A stretch of 64,000 bases of DNA from Ornithinimicrobium cerasi (GTDB taxonomy: Bacteria; Actinomycetota; Actinomycetes; Actinomycetales; Dermatophilaceae): positions 124,001-188,000 of the forward strand of contig NZ_QZMN01000009.1 in the NCBI RefSeq assembly GCF_003702705.1. The letters are read 5' to 3'. The position numbers were made by a program, and so were the translations under genes. This document shows positions 40,637 through 48,759 of this stretch, in pieces; within the stretch, counting starts at the first letter, position 1, and the number at the start of each line of letters is the position of its first letter. Under the pieces are notes generated by a model. The model ran no database searches. It was not told the origin of the DNA and saw only the letters and a program-made list of their open reading frames with translations.

Positions 40637-40974
40637 CCGACGCCCCGGGGGGCGTACATGATCACGCAGACGCCGACCAGGCACAGGAGCGCCCCGCCCA
40701 CGTCGTAGCGGTCCGGGCGGAAACCGTCGAGGGCCATCCCCCAGAGCAGCGACCCGACGATGAAGACGCCGCCGTAGGCCGCGAGCACCCGGCCGAAGTG
40801 GGGATCGGGCTGGAACGCGGCGACGACACCGTAGAGGCCGAGGCTGACCACCCCGAGCCCCACGAGGACCCAGCTGCCCTGCACCCGCTCGCGCACCCCC
40901 TGCCAGACCAGCCACGCACCGCCGATCTCCAGCAGCGCGGCCAGGGCGAAGAGCGCGATCGAGCGGCCGGTCAT
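40633..40974 (-). CDS. YnfA/UPF0060 family small membrane protein
   Basis: This 113-residue protein has four hydrophobic helices and the UPF0060 signature: [42 protein letters not shown] and [28 protein letters not shown]. It resembles small multidrug-resistance-type proteins in size, but function is not established. It is co-transcribed with the DUF4031-NUDIX gene. TAGTCT lies eight bases before the ATG, suggesting a leaderless start. The repeat block begins 38 bases upstream of this ATG. Confidence 0.88.
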   Translation of the reverse strand: MTGRSIALFALAALLEIGGAWLVWQGVRERVQGSWVLVGLGVVSLGLYGVVAAFQPDPHFGRVLAAYGGVFIVGSLLWGMALDGFRPDRYDVGGALLCLVGVCVIMYAPRGVG

Positions 40975-40982
40975 GAGGTCCG

Positions 40983-40988
40983 AGACTA
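40983..40988 (-). promoter_or_regulatory. -10 box TAGTCT upstream of YnfA-like gene
   Basis: The box lies eight bases before ATG 40974. The tandem repeats at 41012 onwards therefore cover the -35 and upstream promoter region. Confidence 0.4.
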
Positions 40989-41011
40989 GCTGCCCGAGGA
41001 GGTGCTTCTGC

Positions 41012-41266
41012 GGTGCTCGCGGGCGGAGCCCCCGAGGGTCTGCCCGCCGCAGGCGAGTCGGGGGTGCTCGCGGGCGGAGCCCCCGAGGGTCTGCCCGCCG
41101 CAGGCGAGTCGGGGGTGCTCGGGGGCGGAGCCCCCGAGGGTCTGCCCGCCGCAGGCGAGTCGGGGGTGCTCGGGGGCGGAGCCCCCGAGGGTCTGCCCGC
41201 CGCAGGCGAGTCGGGGGTGCTCGGGGGCGGAGCCCCCGAGGGTCTGCCCGCCGCAGGCGAGTCGGG
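41012..41266. repeat. Five tandem 51-bp repeats (minisatellite)
   Basis: Units start at 41012, 41063, 41114, 41165 and 41216, each exactly 51 bp, with a 9-base partial sixth copy at 41267. Copies 1-2 read GCTCGCGGGCGG and copies 3-5 GCTCGGGGGCGG, otherwise they are nearly identical. Units 3-5 contain a CTCGGGGGC-GGA-GCCCCCGAG hairpin. Because 51 is a multiple of three, several frames stay open, but no start or ribosome site supports a protein. No spacers are present, so it is not CRISPR. It lies just upstream of the YnfA-NUDIX promoter. Confidence 0.85.
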
Positions 41267-41275
41267 GGTGCTCGG

Positions 41276-41538
41276 ACGGCCCACTCCTGTCCACGCCGAC
41301 CCGCCCGTGCGCTCGGCGTCGCCGCGGACGGGCACATTCGCGCAGATGGCCGCATCGCCGCAGGACGCCCTCCGATGTGCCCGTTCCCCGTAACAGCGAG
41401 GAGGGCGCGTGGCCCGCTCCTGTCCCCGCCGACCCCCCGGTGCGCGACGGCCCACTCCTGTCCACGCCGACCCGCCCGTGCGCTCGGCGTTGCCGCGGAC
41501 GGGCACATTCGCGCAGATGGCCGCAAAGCCGCAGGACG
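41276..41538. repeat. Two long direct repeats (92 bp, 171-bp period)
   Basis: 41276-41367 and 41447-41538 are nearly identical (differences at a few bases), and the similarity continues weakly after each as GATGTGCCCGTTC and GGCGCGTG. A third partial copy begins near 41408. Both include GGGCACATTCGCGCAGATGG. No coding gene is supported, and this accounts for most of the 40975-41686 gap. Confidence 0.8.
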
Positions 41539-41591
41539 GGGTCGGATGTGCCCGTTCGGCGGAACAGCCGGAGGCGCGTGAGTCGGCCGGG

Positions 41592-41720
41592 GATGCCGTC
41601 AGCCGCGCGGGTCGGTCGGGGTATGCCGTCAGCCGCGCTCGAGGACGCTGACGGCGGGGGACGAGGACGGAGCGGGGGGTATGCCGTCAGGTGCGCAGCT
41701 CGAGGACGCGCACGGCGGCG
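41592..41720. repeat. Partial copies of the downstream gene's 3' end
   Basis: ATGCCGTCAGCCGCGC occurs at about 41593 and 41621, and a related copy at about 41681 overlaps the metallo-beta-lactamase stop codon. The segment 41621-41660 resembles 41681-41720 (CTCGAGGACGC...CACGGCGG), as if the gene end had been duplicated into the gap. Confidence 0.55.
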
Positions 41721-42520
41721 TCGCGCAGGGTCTGGTCGGCCAGGCCCAGGCCCCGGCAGCCGCTCACCAGGCCCTCGACACCGAGGGCGCCGTCGTCCAG
41801 GACCTCGCCCATCCGCTCGGCGAGACGCTCGATGACGACGGCCTGCTCCTCGACGAAGGCGCGGTCCACCACCTGCCCGTGCCCGGGCACCCACACGTCC
41901 ACGCCGTCGAGCGCGTCGGCGGCCAGGAGCTCGCGCAGGGTCGGCCCCCACTCGTGCGGGAACGCGTCCTCCATGTGGGGGTCGGCCCCCTCCTCGACGA
42001 GGTCGCCGGCGAAGACCACCCCGGCGTCCGGCACCCCGACGACGAGGTCGTGGTCGGTGTGACCCCGGCCGCGGTGGAGCAGCTGCACGTCGCGCCCGCC
42101 CAGGTCGATCCCGGTGTCCTCCTCGACGAGGTAGAACGGCAGGACGATCTCGGTGGCCTCGATGTCCCGGGCGATCTCCTCCCGGTCGGTGCGGCGCATG
42201 TGCGCGACGATCTGCTCGCGCTGGAGCTCTCCGGTGCGCATCAGGTCCTCGACGCACCCGGTGTGGGCGTAGATCTGGGAGTCCCGGAACGCGCTGTTGC
42301 CGAAGCAGTGGTCGTAGTGCGCGTGGGTGTTGACCACGACCAGCTCGCGGTCGGTGACCTCGCGCGCGGCGGCGAGCAGCTCCATACCGTGCTGGTGGTA
42401 GCTGCGCGTGTCGACGACGAGCGCGCGCTCCTCCCCGACGACCAGCCCGCAGTTGAGGTTCAGCTCCTCGTGCCGTCGGACGTGGACCCCCGGGCCGATC
42501 TCCTGCCAGGTCAGCTCCAT
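41687..42520 (-). CDS. Metallo-beta-lactamase-fold hydrolase
   Basis: This 277-residue protein has the MBL metal motif VNTHAHYDHCFGN (His66, His68, Asp70, His71). Further metal ligands are in HRGRGHTDHDLVV, VVFAGDLVEEG and WVPGHGQVVD. It resembles glyoxalase II/quinoprotein-relay MBL hydrolases rather than true beta-lactamases. The cytoplasmic location is inferred from absence of a signal. TAGACT lies seven bases before ATG 42520, predicting a leaderless message. Its 3' end overlaps the local repeats. The substrate is unknown. Confidence 0.85.
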   Translation of the reverse strand: MELTWQEIGPGVHVRRHEELNLNCGLVVGEERALVVDTRSYHQHGMELLAAAREVTDRELVVVNTHAHYDHCFGNSAFRDSQIYAHTGCVEDLMRTGELQREQIVAHMRRTDREEIARDIEATEIVLPFYLVEEDTGIDLGGRDVQLLHRGRGHTDHDLVVGVPDAGVVFAGDLVEEGADPHMEDAFPHEWGPTLRELLAADALDGVDVWVPGHGQVVDRAFVEEQAVVIERLAERMGEVLDDGALGVEGLVSGCRGLGLADQTLRDAAVRVLELRT

Positions 42521-42527
42521 GCCCGGC

Positions 42528-42533
42528 AGTCTA
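42528..42533 (-). promoter_or_regulatory. -10 box TAGACT, leaderless MBL transcript
   Basis: The box ends seven bases before ATG 42520 on the minus strand. Confidence 0.45.
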
Positions 42534-42587
42534 CGGTCGGCCCGCGGGGTCGACCGCCGCGACGACCGCCGCGACGACCGACCGACG

Positions 42588-44255
42588 TCAGGACAGGCCG
42601 GTGATCGTGCCGTCCCCGGCGATGTCCATCCCGACGGCCGCCGGCACCTTCGGCAGCCCCGGCATCCGCATGATGTCGCCGGTCAGGGCCACCACGAAAC
42701 CGGCCCCGGCGTTGACCACCAGCTCGCGGACCGTGATGCGGAAACCGCGCGGCGCGCCGAGGAGGGCGGGGTCGTCGGAGAAGGAGTACTGGGTCTTGGC
42801 CATGCAGACCGGCAGGGCACCGTGACCCTGCGCCTCGAGCTGGGCCAGCTGGGTCCGCGCCGGACCGGTGAGGTCAACGCCGTCGGCCCGGTAGACGCGC
42901 GTGGCGATCCGCTCGATCTTCTCGAGCACGCCGTCCTGCGGTCCGTAGAGCGGCGTGAAGGTGCTGTCCTGCTCGCACAGCTCGACGACCTTGCGCGCCA
43001 GCGACTCCCCGCCCTCCCCGCCCCGGGTGAAGACCTCGGACAGCTCCACGTCGACCCCCAGCTCCGCGCACCGCCGCCGCACCAGGTCCAGCTCGGCGTC
43101 GGTGTCCGTCGGGAAGCGGTTGAGCGCGACCACCGCGGGCACGCCGAAGAGGGCGAGGTTCTCCAGGTGCTGCTCGAGGTTGACGACGCCGCGGCCCAGC
43201 GCGTCGAGGTCCTCCTCGGCCAGCTCCTTGCGGTCCCTGCCCCCGTTGAGCTTGAGCGCCCGCACGGTGGCGACGAGGACGACCGCCGACGGCGTCAGCC
43301 CACCGGCGGAGCAGACGATGTCGAAGAACTTCTCCGCGCCGAGGTCGGCACCGAACCCGGCCTCGGTGACGACGTAGTCGGCGAGCTTGAGCGCGGTCCG
43401 GGTGGCCAGGATCGAGTTGTTGCCGTGCGCGATGTTGGCGAACGGGCCACCGTGGATGATCGCCGGGGTGTTCTCCAGGGTCTGCACCAGGTTGGGGCGC
43501 ACGGCGTCCTTCATCAGCAGCGCCATGGCTCCGGGGGCCCCGAGGTCGGCGGCCGTGACCGGTCGTCTGTCGTAGGTCTGGGCGACGACGATCCGGCCGA
43601 AGCGCTCCTTGAGGTCCTCCAGGCCGGTCGCCAGGCACAGGGCGGCCATGATCTCGCTGGCCACCGTGATCTCGAAGCCGGACTCCCGCACGACGCCGTC
43701 GCCGACCTTGCCCAGCCCGATGACGACGTTGCGCAGCGCCCGGTCGTTCATGTCCAGCACGCGGGGCCAGGTGACGCGCTTGGGGTTGATACCCAGGGGG
43801 TTGCCCTGGTGGAGGCTGTTGTCGAGGAGCGCGGCGAGCAGGTTGTGCGCCGAGGTGATCGCGTGGAAGTCACCGGTGAAGTGCAGGTTGATGTCCTCCA
43901 TCGGCACCACCTGGGCGTGGCCACCGCCGGCCGCCCCGCCCTTCATGCCGAAGGACGGTCCCAGAGAGGGCTCGCGCAGGGTGGTGATCGCGCGGTGGCC
44001 GAGGCGGTTGAGCGCCATCGAGAGGCCGACGTTCGTCGTGGTCTTGCCCTCGCCGGCCGCGGTCGGGTTGATGGCGGTGCACAGGACCAGCCGGCCGTCC
44101 GGGCGGTCCGCCAGCCGGTCGAGCACGGACAGGGAGATCTTGGCCTTGTCGTGACCGTAGGGGGAGCACTCCGCCTCGCTCAGACCCAGCCCGGCGGCGA
44201 TCTCACCGATCGGCCGGAGCGTGGCTCCCTGGGCGATCTCGATGTCTGACTTCAC
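42588..44255 (-). CDS. fhs: Formate-tetrahydrofolate ligase
   Basis: Fhs makes 10-formyl-THF from formate, THF and ATP. The 555-residue product is full length with the N-terminal [22 protein letters not shown], the P-loop [15 protein letters not shown] near residues 64-77, [46 protein letters not shown] and the C-terminal [15 protein letters not shown]. All are hallmark Fhs motifs. ATG 44255 is followed directly by KSDIEIAQ, the family start. It appears monocistronic. Confidence 0.97.
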   Translation of the reverse strand: MKSDIEIAQGATLRPIGEIAAGLGLSEAECSPYGHDKAKISLSVLDRLADRPDGRLVLCTAINPTAAGEGKTTTNVGLSMALNRLGHRAITTLREPSLGPSFGMKGGAAGGGHAQVVPMEDINLHFTGDFHAITSAHNLLAALLDNSLHQGNPLGINPKRVTWPRVLDMNDRALRNVVIGLGKVGDGVVRESGFEITVASEIMAALCLATGLEDLKERFGRIVVAQTYDRRPVTAADLGAPGAMALLMKDAVRPNLVQTLENTPAIIHGGPFANIAHGNNSILATRTALKLADYVVTEAGFGADLGAEKFFDIVCSAGGLTPSAVVLVATVRALKLNGGRDRKELAEEDLDALGRGVVNLEQHLENLALFGVPAVVALNRFPTDTDAELDLVRRRCAELGVDVELSEVFTRGGEGGESLARKVVELCEQDSTFTPLYGPQDGVLEKIERIATRVYRADGVDLTGPARTQLAQLEAQGHGALPVCMAKTQYSFSDDPALLGAPRGFRITVRELVVNAGAGFVVALTGDIMRMPGLPKVPAAVGMDIAGDGTITGLS

Positions 44256-44325
44256 GTCGGGCGGCCTCCTTGCGCACCGGACGGACCCTCCGCGGCCCGC
44301 GTAGGCCGAACGCTACTACCCGGTG

Positions 44326-44613
44326 TCAGAGCTCGATGCCGAGGCGGCGCGCGGACCTGCTCCGCTGGCGCCGGGCACGCTGTCGACGCAGCCGCTTGAT
44401 GAGCATCGGGTCGTGCGCCAGCGCGTCCTCGTTGTCGATGAGCTGGTTGAGGATCTGGTAGTAGCGGGTGGGGCTGAGGTCGAACAGGTCCTTGACCGCC
44501 TGCTCCTTGGACCCGGCGTACTTCCACCACTGGTGCTCGAAGTCGAGGATCTCCCGGTCCCGATCGGTCAGGGAGGACGCCCCGGTGGCGTGCTGCACCT
44601 GCGCTGCGCCCAT
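44326..44613 (-). CDS. DUF3263 family protein
   Basis: This 95-residue actinobacteria-specific protein has a helix-turn-helix-like core: [46 protein letters not shown] is the DUF3263 domain. The C terminus is a basic tail ([19 protein letters not shown]). DNA binding is likely but unproven. ATG 44613 gives the usual domain length; an upstream ATG at 44688 would add residues that overlap the promoter region of ung. It is divergent from ung. Confidence 0.85.
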   Translation of the reverse strand: MGAAQVQHATGASSLTDRDREILDFEHQWWKYAGSKEQAVKDLFDLSPTRYYQILNQLIDNEDALAHDPMLIKRLRRQRARRQRSRSARRLGIEL

Positions 44614-44746
44614 GAAACAGCTCTCTCTCGACCTCGACGATGCCCGTACCGCTGGTGAGTCTACGACATGGAGTTGCACCGTTGTCATTCCTCACCGGTG
44701 TGGCGCGGCAGGGCGGCCCAGCCTCGCCGCCGGCGCGGGCACGACA

Positions 44747-44752
44747 TACCCT
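44747..44752 (+). promoter_or_regulatory. -10 box TACCCT of leaderless ung transcript
   Basis: TACCCT ends six bases before GTG 44759 and is part of a GACATACC copy of the recurring GGTATG/CATACC motif. Confidence 0.5.
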
Positions 44753-44758
44753 CGTCCC

Positions 44759-45436
44759 GTGCCTGCCCCCGCCCCGCTGAGCGCGCTCGTGCACCCGTCC
44801 TGGGCGCGCGCGCTGGAGCCCGCCGCGGGCACCGTGGCACGCCTCGGGGAGTTCCTGCGGGCGGAGGCGGCCTCCGGTCGGGGCTACCTGCCGGCCGGTG
44901 AGCACGTGCTGCGCGTCTTCGAGCGGCCGCTGGAGGAGGTGCGGGTGCTGATCGTCGGCCAGGACCCCTACCCGACCCCCGGGCACGCCGTCGGCCTGAG
45001 CTTCTCGGTCGCCCCGGAGGTGCGGCCGGTGCCGCGGAGCCTGCAGAACATCTACGCCGAGCTCCACGCGGACCTCGGCCACCCCGTCCCGACGTCGGGC
45101 GACCTCACCCCGTGGGCGGAGCGGGGCGTCATGCTGCTCAACCGGGTCCTCACCGTCCGCCCGGGCACGCCCGCGAGCCACCGGGGCCTGGGCTGGGAGG
45201 AGGTCACCGACCTCGCCATCGACACGCTCGTGCGGCGCGGCGGACCCCTCGTCGCGATCCTCTGGGGGCGCGACGCCCGAAGCCTGGCGGGGCGGCTGGG
45301 TGACGTGCCCCGCGTCGAGAGCGCCCACCCCTCCCCCCTGTCCGCCCGCAACGGCTTCCTCGGCAGCCGTCCGTTCAGCCGCGCCGACGCGCTGCTCGTC
45401 CGCCAGGGGGCGGACCCGATCGACTGGAGGCTCTGA
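44759..45436 (+). CDS. ung: Uracil-DNA glycosylase
   Basis: This family 1 UDG removes uracil from DNA. The 225-residue product has the water-activating loop [19 protein letters not shown] with Asp68, the [23 protein letters not shown] middle motif, [10 protein letters not shown], and the minor-groove loop [19 protein letters not shown] with His190. GTG 44759 is supported by the leaderless -10 box. The stop overlaps the next ATG by one base (TGATG), so translation is coupled to the SGNH hydrolase. Confidence 0.96.
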   Translation: MPAPAPLSALVHPSWARALEPAAGTVARLGEFLRAEAASGRGYLPAGEHVLRVFERPLEEVRVLIVGQDPYPTPGHAVGLSFSVAPEVRPVPRSLQNIYAELHADLGHPVPTSGDLTPWAERGVMLLNRVLTVRPGTPASHRGLGWEEVTDLAIDTLVRRGGPLVAILWGRDARSLAGRLGDVPRVESAHPSPLSARNGFLGSRPFSRADALLVRQGADPIDWRL

Positions 45437-46293
45437 TGGACGGACCCCCCACCGGGCCGCGCGCGCCGCGCCCGGCACCGCGGGGATGGACGAGGTATGC
45501 CGCGGTCGGCGACTCGTTCACGGAGGGGATGAGCGACCCCGACCCGGCGGCCCCGGGGGCCTACGTCGGGTGGGCCGACCGCCTCGCCAGCCTCCTGGCC
45601 CCGCACGCCGAGGAGGAGTTCTCCTACGCCAACCTCGCGGTGCGGGGGCGCAAGCTGGTCGACGTCGCCGGTCCGCAGCTCGAGGCGGCGCTGGAGCTGC
45701 GACCCGACCTCGTGAGCATCGTCGGCGGCGGCAACGATTTGCTCCGTCCGCGGGCCGACGTCGACGCGCTGGCGGTGCAGCTCGAGGAGGCGGTGGCGCG
45801 GGTCCGGGCCAGCGGGGCCGACGTGCTCATGGCCACGCCCACCGACCCCGCCGGCGCGCCGGTCATCTCCCGCACCCGCGGCCGGGTCGGGGTCTACATC
45901 GCCCACATCTGGTCGATCGCCGACCGGCACGGGTGCTTCGTCCTCAACCAGTGGGCGCTCGACTTCCTCAAGGACTGGCGCATGTGGGCCGAGGACCGGA
46001 TCCACATGACGCCGGAGGGCCACCGGCGGGTTGCCCTGGCGGCCTACGCCGCCCTGGGCCACGACCCGCAGGACGCCGACTGGCACGTCCCCCTGCCGCC
46101 GCAGGCCCCCGCCGGCACCCTGGAGACGATCCGCGGCAACGCCCAGTGGGTCCGCGCCTACGGCGCACCGTGGGTGCAGCGCCGGCTCACCGGCCGCAGC
46201 TCCGGTGACGACGTGACGCCCAAGCGTCCCGACCTCGCACCCGTGCGGCCCAGCGCACCGCCGACGCAGGGCACGCGGCCGATCGACCCGTGA
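45436..46293 (+). CDS. SGNH/GDSL-family hydrolase
   Basis: This 285-residue esterase-like protein has block I AVGDSFTEG with Ser27, block III VGGGNDLLRPR, and the block V DRIHMTPEGHRRVA with the catalytic Asp/His pair. No signal peptide is visible, so it is probably cytoplasmic. The last 50 residues are proline-rich and poorly conserved. Substrate unknown (lipid, acyl or glycan ester). Coupled with ung by a one-base overlap, though no functional link is evident. It ends at a strong terminator. Confidence 0.85.
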   Translation: MDGPPTGPRAPRPAPRGWTRYAAVGDSFTEGMSDPDPAAPGAYVGWADRLASLLAPHAEEEFSYANLAVRGRKLVDVAGPQLEAALELRPDLVSIVGGGNDLLRPRADVDALAVQLEEAVARVRASGADVLMATPTDPAGAPVISRTRGRVGVYIAHIWSIADRHGCFVLNQWALDFLKDWRMWAEDRIHMTPEGHRRVALAAYAALGHDPQDADWHVPLPPQAPAGTLETIRGNAQWVRAYGAPWVQRRLTGRSSGDDVTPKRPDLAPVRPSAPPTQGTRPIDP

Positions 46294-46319
46294 CCCTCCC
46301 GACCGATCCGTGACGCGGC

Positions 46320-46356
46320 GGAGCCCGGCACCACCCCTGGGGAGGTGCCGGGCTCC
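46320..46356. terminator. Perfect 13-bp bidirectional hairpin terminator
   Basis: GGAGCCCGGCACC (46320-46332) pairs exactly with 46344-46356, with an 11-base loop, between the convergent SGNH hydrolase and LVIVD-protein genes. Confidence 0.7.
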
Positions 46357-46387
46357 GGCGGTCAGGCGGTCAGGACGGTGCGTCCGG

Positions 46388-47821
46388 TCAGCCCTTCTTC
46401 TTGGCCAGACCCGGTGCGTCCTGGTAGGACGGCTGGGTCTGGGCGTTGAACTCCTTGTACTTCGCGCCGTTGGCGCTGGCGATCCTCGAGTCCTTCATCT
46501 GCAGGACGTCGAAGCCCTGCTGGATGTCGCTGGAGTAGATGTGGCCGTTGTACCAGCCCGAGGACCAGGAGCCGCCGAGGATGAGGCGCTCCGCCGAGAG
46601 CGGGCCACGGTCGAACCAGGCCAGCTCGGTCGGGTTCTTGGAGTCGGTGAAGTCGAACACCGAGATGCCGCCCTGGTACCACGACTGGACCATGATGTCC
46701 TTGCCCTTGACCGGGATCAGGGTGCCGTTGTGCGCGACGCAGTTCTCGGTGTCCGTGTTCTCGCGGGGGATCTTGTAGTAGCTGGCGAACTCCAGCTGGC
46801 CGTCCACGATGTCGTAGATGCCGTTGGCACCCTGGTTGTCCCGGTAGGCGGGACGGCAGATGGCCCCGCCGCCGCCGCCGAGCTCGTCGGTGAAGACGAC
46901 CTTGGTTCCGTCGTTGTTGAACGTGGCCGAGTGCCAGAAGGCGAAGTTGGCCTCGTCGCGGACCCGCTCGGTCACGACCGGCTCGCGCGGGTCGGAGATG
47001 TCCATCAGGATGCCGTCGCCCATGCAGGCGCCGGCGGCGATGTCGAGCTCGGGGTAGACCGTGATGTCGTGGCAGCCGGAGGTGTTGGTGTAGCCACCGT
47101 CCGGGAAGAGGACCGGCACGTCGATGACTGCGGCCTCCGTCGGGTTGTCGAGCGGCACGTCGATGATGCTGATCGCGTCGTGCGGCGGTTTGCAGTAGTA
47201 GTTGTTGACGCTGGGGCTGTAGGACGAGACGTAGATGAGGACGCTGTCCCCGTCCGGCACCAGGGTGTGGGTGTGCGAGCCGCACGCGGTCTGGACCGAC
47301 TTGATGTACTGCGGGTTGTTGATGTCGGAGATGTCCCAGATCTTCATGCCCTCCCACATCGTGGGGTTGCTGGCCTGGCCGGCGGTGCTGTCGCAGGAGT
47401 CGTCGCTGCGGACCGAGTCGGTCGAGAGGAAGAGCAGGTCGCCGTGAACCGTGATGTCGTTCTGCGAGCCCGGGCACACGACCGTGTTGACCAGCTTCGG
47501 CTTCTTGGGGTTCTTGATGTCGTAGATCGAGAAACCGTTGTAGTTGCCGACGAAGGCGTGGTTGCCCTGGAAGGCGAAGTCGGAGTTGTAGGCACCCTGG
47601 GCGGCGAACGCCTCGGGCTTGGGCAGGTTGGCGATGAGGCTGAGGTTGTCGGTGCTGGCTGACTCGCCCGGCTCGAGGATCTCGTCCATGGCCGCCGCCG
47701 CGAGGGGGGCCGACGGCGCGCTGACGGCCGCGCTGGGCAGGGAAGCCACGCCGACGGACATGCCGACGGCGAGGACGCCGGTCGCCGCCGTAGCGGCGAA
47801 TCTCCTGAATGATGGTCGCAA
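46388..47821 (-). CDS. Secreted LVIVD-repeat beta-propeller protein
   Basis: This 477-residue secreted protein begins with a signal peptide (RPSFRRFAATAATGVLAVGMSVG... ending near an ASA/SAP site). Repeats such as GFSIYDIKNPKKPKLVNTV, MKIWDISDINNPQYIKS, ISIIDVPLDNPTEAAVIDV, GILMDISDPREPVVTERV and ISVFDFTDSKNPTELAWF are LVIVD blades of a beta-propeller. Paired cysteines and HTHTLVPDGD suggest metal or disulfide features. The start is TTG 47821 with AAGGGA eight bases upstream; longer in-frame extensions lack a signal. It is divergent from the DUF305 lipoprotein. Function of LVIVD proteins is unknown. Confidence 0.8.
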   Translation of the reverse strand: MRPSFRRFAATAATGVLAVGMSVGVASLPSAAVSAPSAPLAAAAMDEILEPGESASTDNLSLIANLPKPEAFAAQGAYNSDFAFQGNHAFVGNYNGFSIYDIKNPKKPKLVNTVVCPGSQNDITVHGDLLFLSTDSVRSDDSCDSTAGQASNPTMWEGMKIWDISDINNPQYIKSVQTACGSHTHTLVPDGDSVLIYVSSYSPSVNNYYCKPPHDAISIIDVPLDNPTEAAVIDVPVLFPDGGYTNTSGCHDITVYPELDIAAGACMGDGILMDISDPREPVVTERVRDEANFAFWHSATFNNDGTKVVFTDELGGGGGAICRPAYRDNQGANGIYDIVDGQLEFASYYKIPRENTDTENCVAHNGTLIPVKGKDIMVQSWYQGGISVFDFTDSKNPTELAWFDRGPLSAERLILGGSWSSGWYNGHIYSSDIQQGFDVLQMKDSRIASANGAKYKEFNAQTQPSYQDAPGLAKKKG

Positions 47822-47982
47822 GGGGACATCCCTTCGTGTGGGGCACTGCGGTGAAAACGGGGCCTTCTCAACGTAGTGTGGGATGTGACGCGCGCGACAC
47901 CTTCGGACGTAAAAGTGTTGCAAGGGTTTGGACAAGAAGTCGTCAGGAAATGGTCAAGGAATGGTCAAGCGGGAGGTCCTGG
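47822..47982. promoter_or_regulatory. Lower-GC divergent promoter region
   Basis: This gap is noticeably richer in A+T than its surroundings (for example GTAAAAGTGTTGCAAGGG near 47910) and carries two AATGGTCAAG direct repeats (47949-47958 and 47961-47970). It probably holds the promoters of both divergent genes. I cannot place -35/-10 boxes with certainty. Confidence 0.45.
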
Positions 47983-48690
47983 ATGTCGATGATCACGGGT
48001 GCACGGAAGCGGTGCGGCGTCGGGCTGACTGCCCTCGCGCTGACGCTGACGGGCTGCAGCAGCGCTGAGCCCGAGGCTGCGGTCGACCGGGGCGTCGAAC
48101 CCACGACCGAGACCTTCACCGCCGACGCGCGGGTGATCATCCCGGGTCGGCCCGGCGAGGAGCCCACCGTCCTGGAGCCCGGCGAGACCGGTGAGGTCCT
48201 CGGGGGCGGCTTCACCGAGGCCGAAGCGCGGTTCGTGGAGCAGATGATCCCCCACCATGCCCAGGCCCTGGAGATGGCCGAGCTGGCGCAGGAGCGCGCC
48301 GAGGACGAGCAGCTCAAGGTCTTCGCCGAGCGGATCGCCATCTCCCAGGGACCGGAGATCGACGTCATGACGACCTGGCTCACCGACCGCGGGCTTCCCG
48401 TTCCCGAGGTCGAGCCGACCTCGGAGCACGGGCCCCACAGCACCCACGCTGGCATGCCCGGCATGGTCACCCCGGAGCAGATGGTGATCCTCGAGAAGGC
48501 GCGCGGTGTCGAGTTCGAGCGCACGTTCCTGACCTACATGATCGCCCACCACCAGGGCGCGATCGAGATGGCCCAGCCCGTCCTGGGCGGCGCGCTGGAC
48601 CCCCGCGCCGAGGAGATGGCCAACGACGTCAGCAGCAAGCAGGCCATCGAGATCGAGCGCATGCAGGAGATGCTCGACGCGCGTTCCTGA
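47983..48690 (+). CDS. DUF305 lipoprotein
   Basis: This 235-residue lipoprotein has a signal peptide ending in the lipobox LTLTGCSS. DUF305 is duplicated in outline: MIPHHAQALEMAELAQERAED and MIAHHQGAIEMAQPVL are the two conserved His-His helices of this ferritin-like family, separated by a His/Met-rich loop (SEHGPHSTHAGMPGM) that could bind metal such as copper. ATG 47983 is preceded by GGGAGGTCCTGG. The divergent LVIVD gene shares its promoter region, so both may respond to the same signal. Copper handling is inference. Confidence 0.88.
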   Translation: MSMITGARKRCGVGLTALALTLTGCSSAEPEAAVDRGVEPTTETFTADARVIIPGRPGEEPTVLEPGETGEVLGGGFTEAEARFVEQMIPHHAQALEMAELAQERAEDEQLKVFAERIAISQGPEIDVMTTWLTDRGLPVPEVEPTSEHGPHSTHAGMPGMVTPEQMVILEKARGVEFERTFLTYMIAHHQGAIEMAQPVLGGALDPRAEEMANDVSSKQAIEIERMQEMLDARS

Positions 48691-48759
48691 GACCGACGCG
48701 TCGGCGCCTGCCGGGCGTCCCGCCGCGAGCTCCCCCACCGACCCCGCCGAGGAGACGTC

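Noticed and set aside
41012-41266. Possible CRISPR array
   Set aside because: Units are contiguous 51-bp repeats without unique spacers, and no cas genes are present.
40975-41526. Repeat-containing open frames on both strands over the minisatellite (17-residue repeats)
   Set aside because: No start with ribosome site or promoter is linked to them. They exist because the 51-bp unit preserves frame. The real starts of the NUDIX and YnfA-like genes lie downstream of the array.
41687-42520. Calling the MBL-fold protein a beta-lactamase
   Set aside because: No signal peptide and the motif spacing resembles glyoxalase II-type hydrolases.
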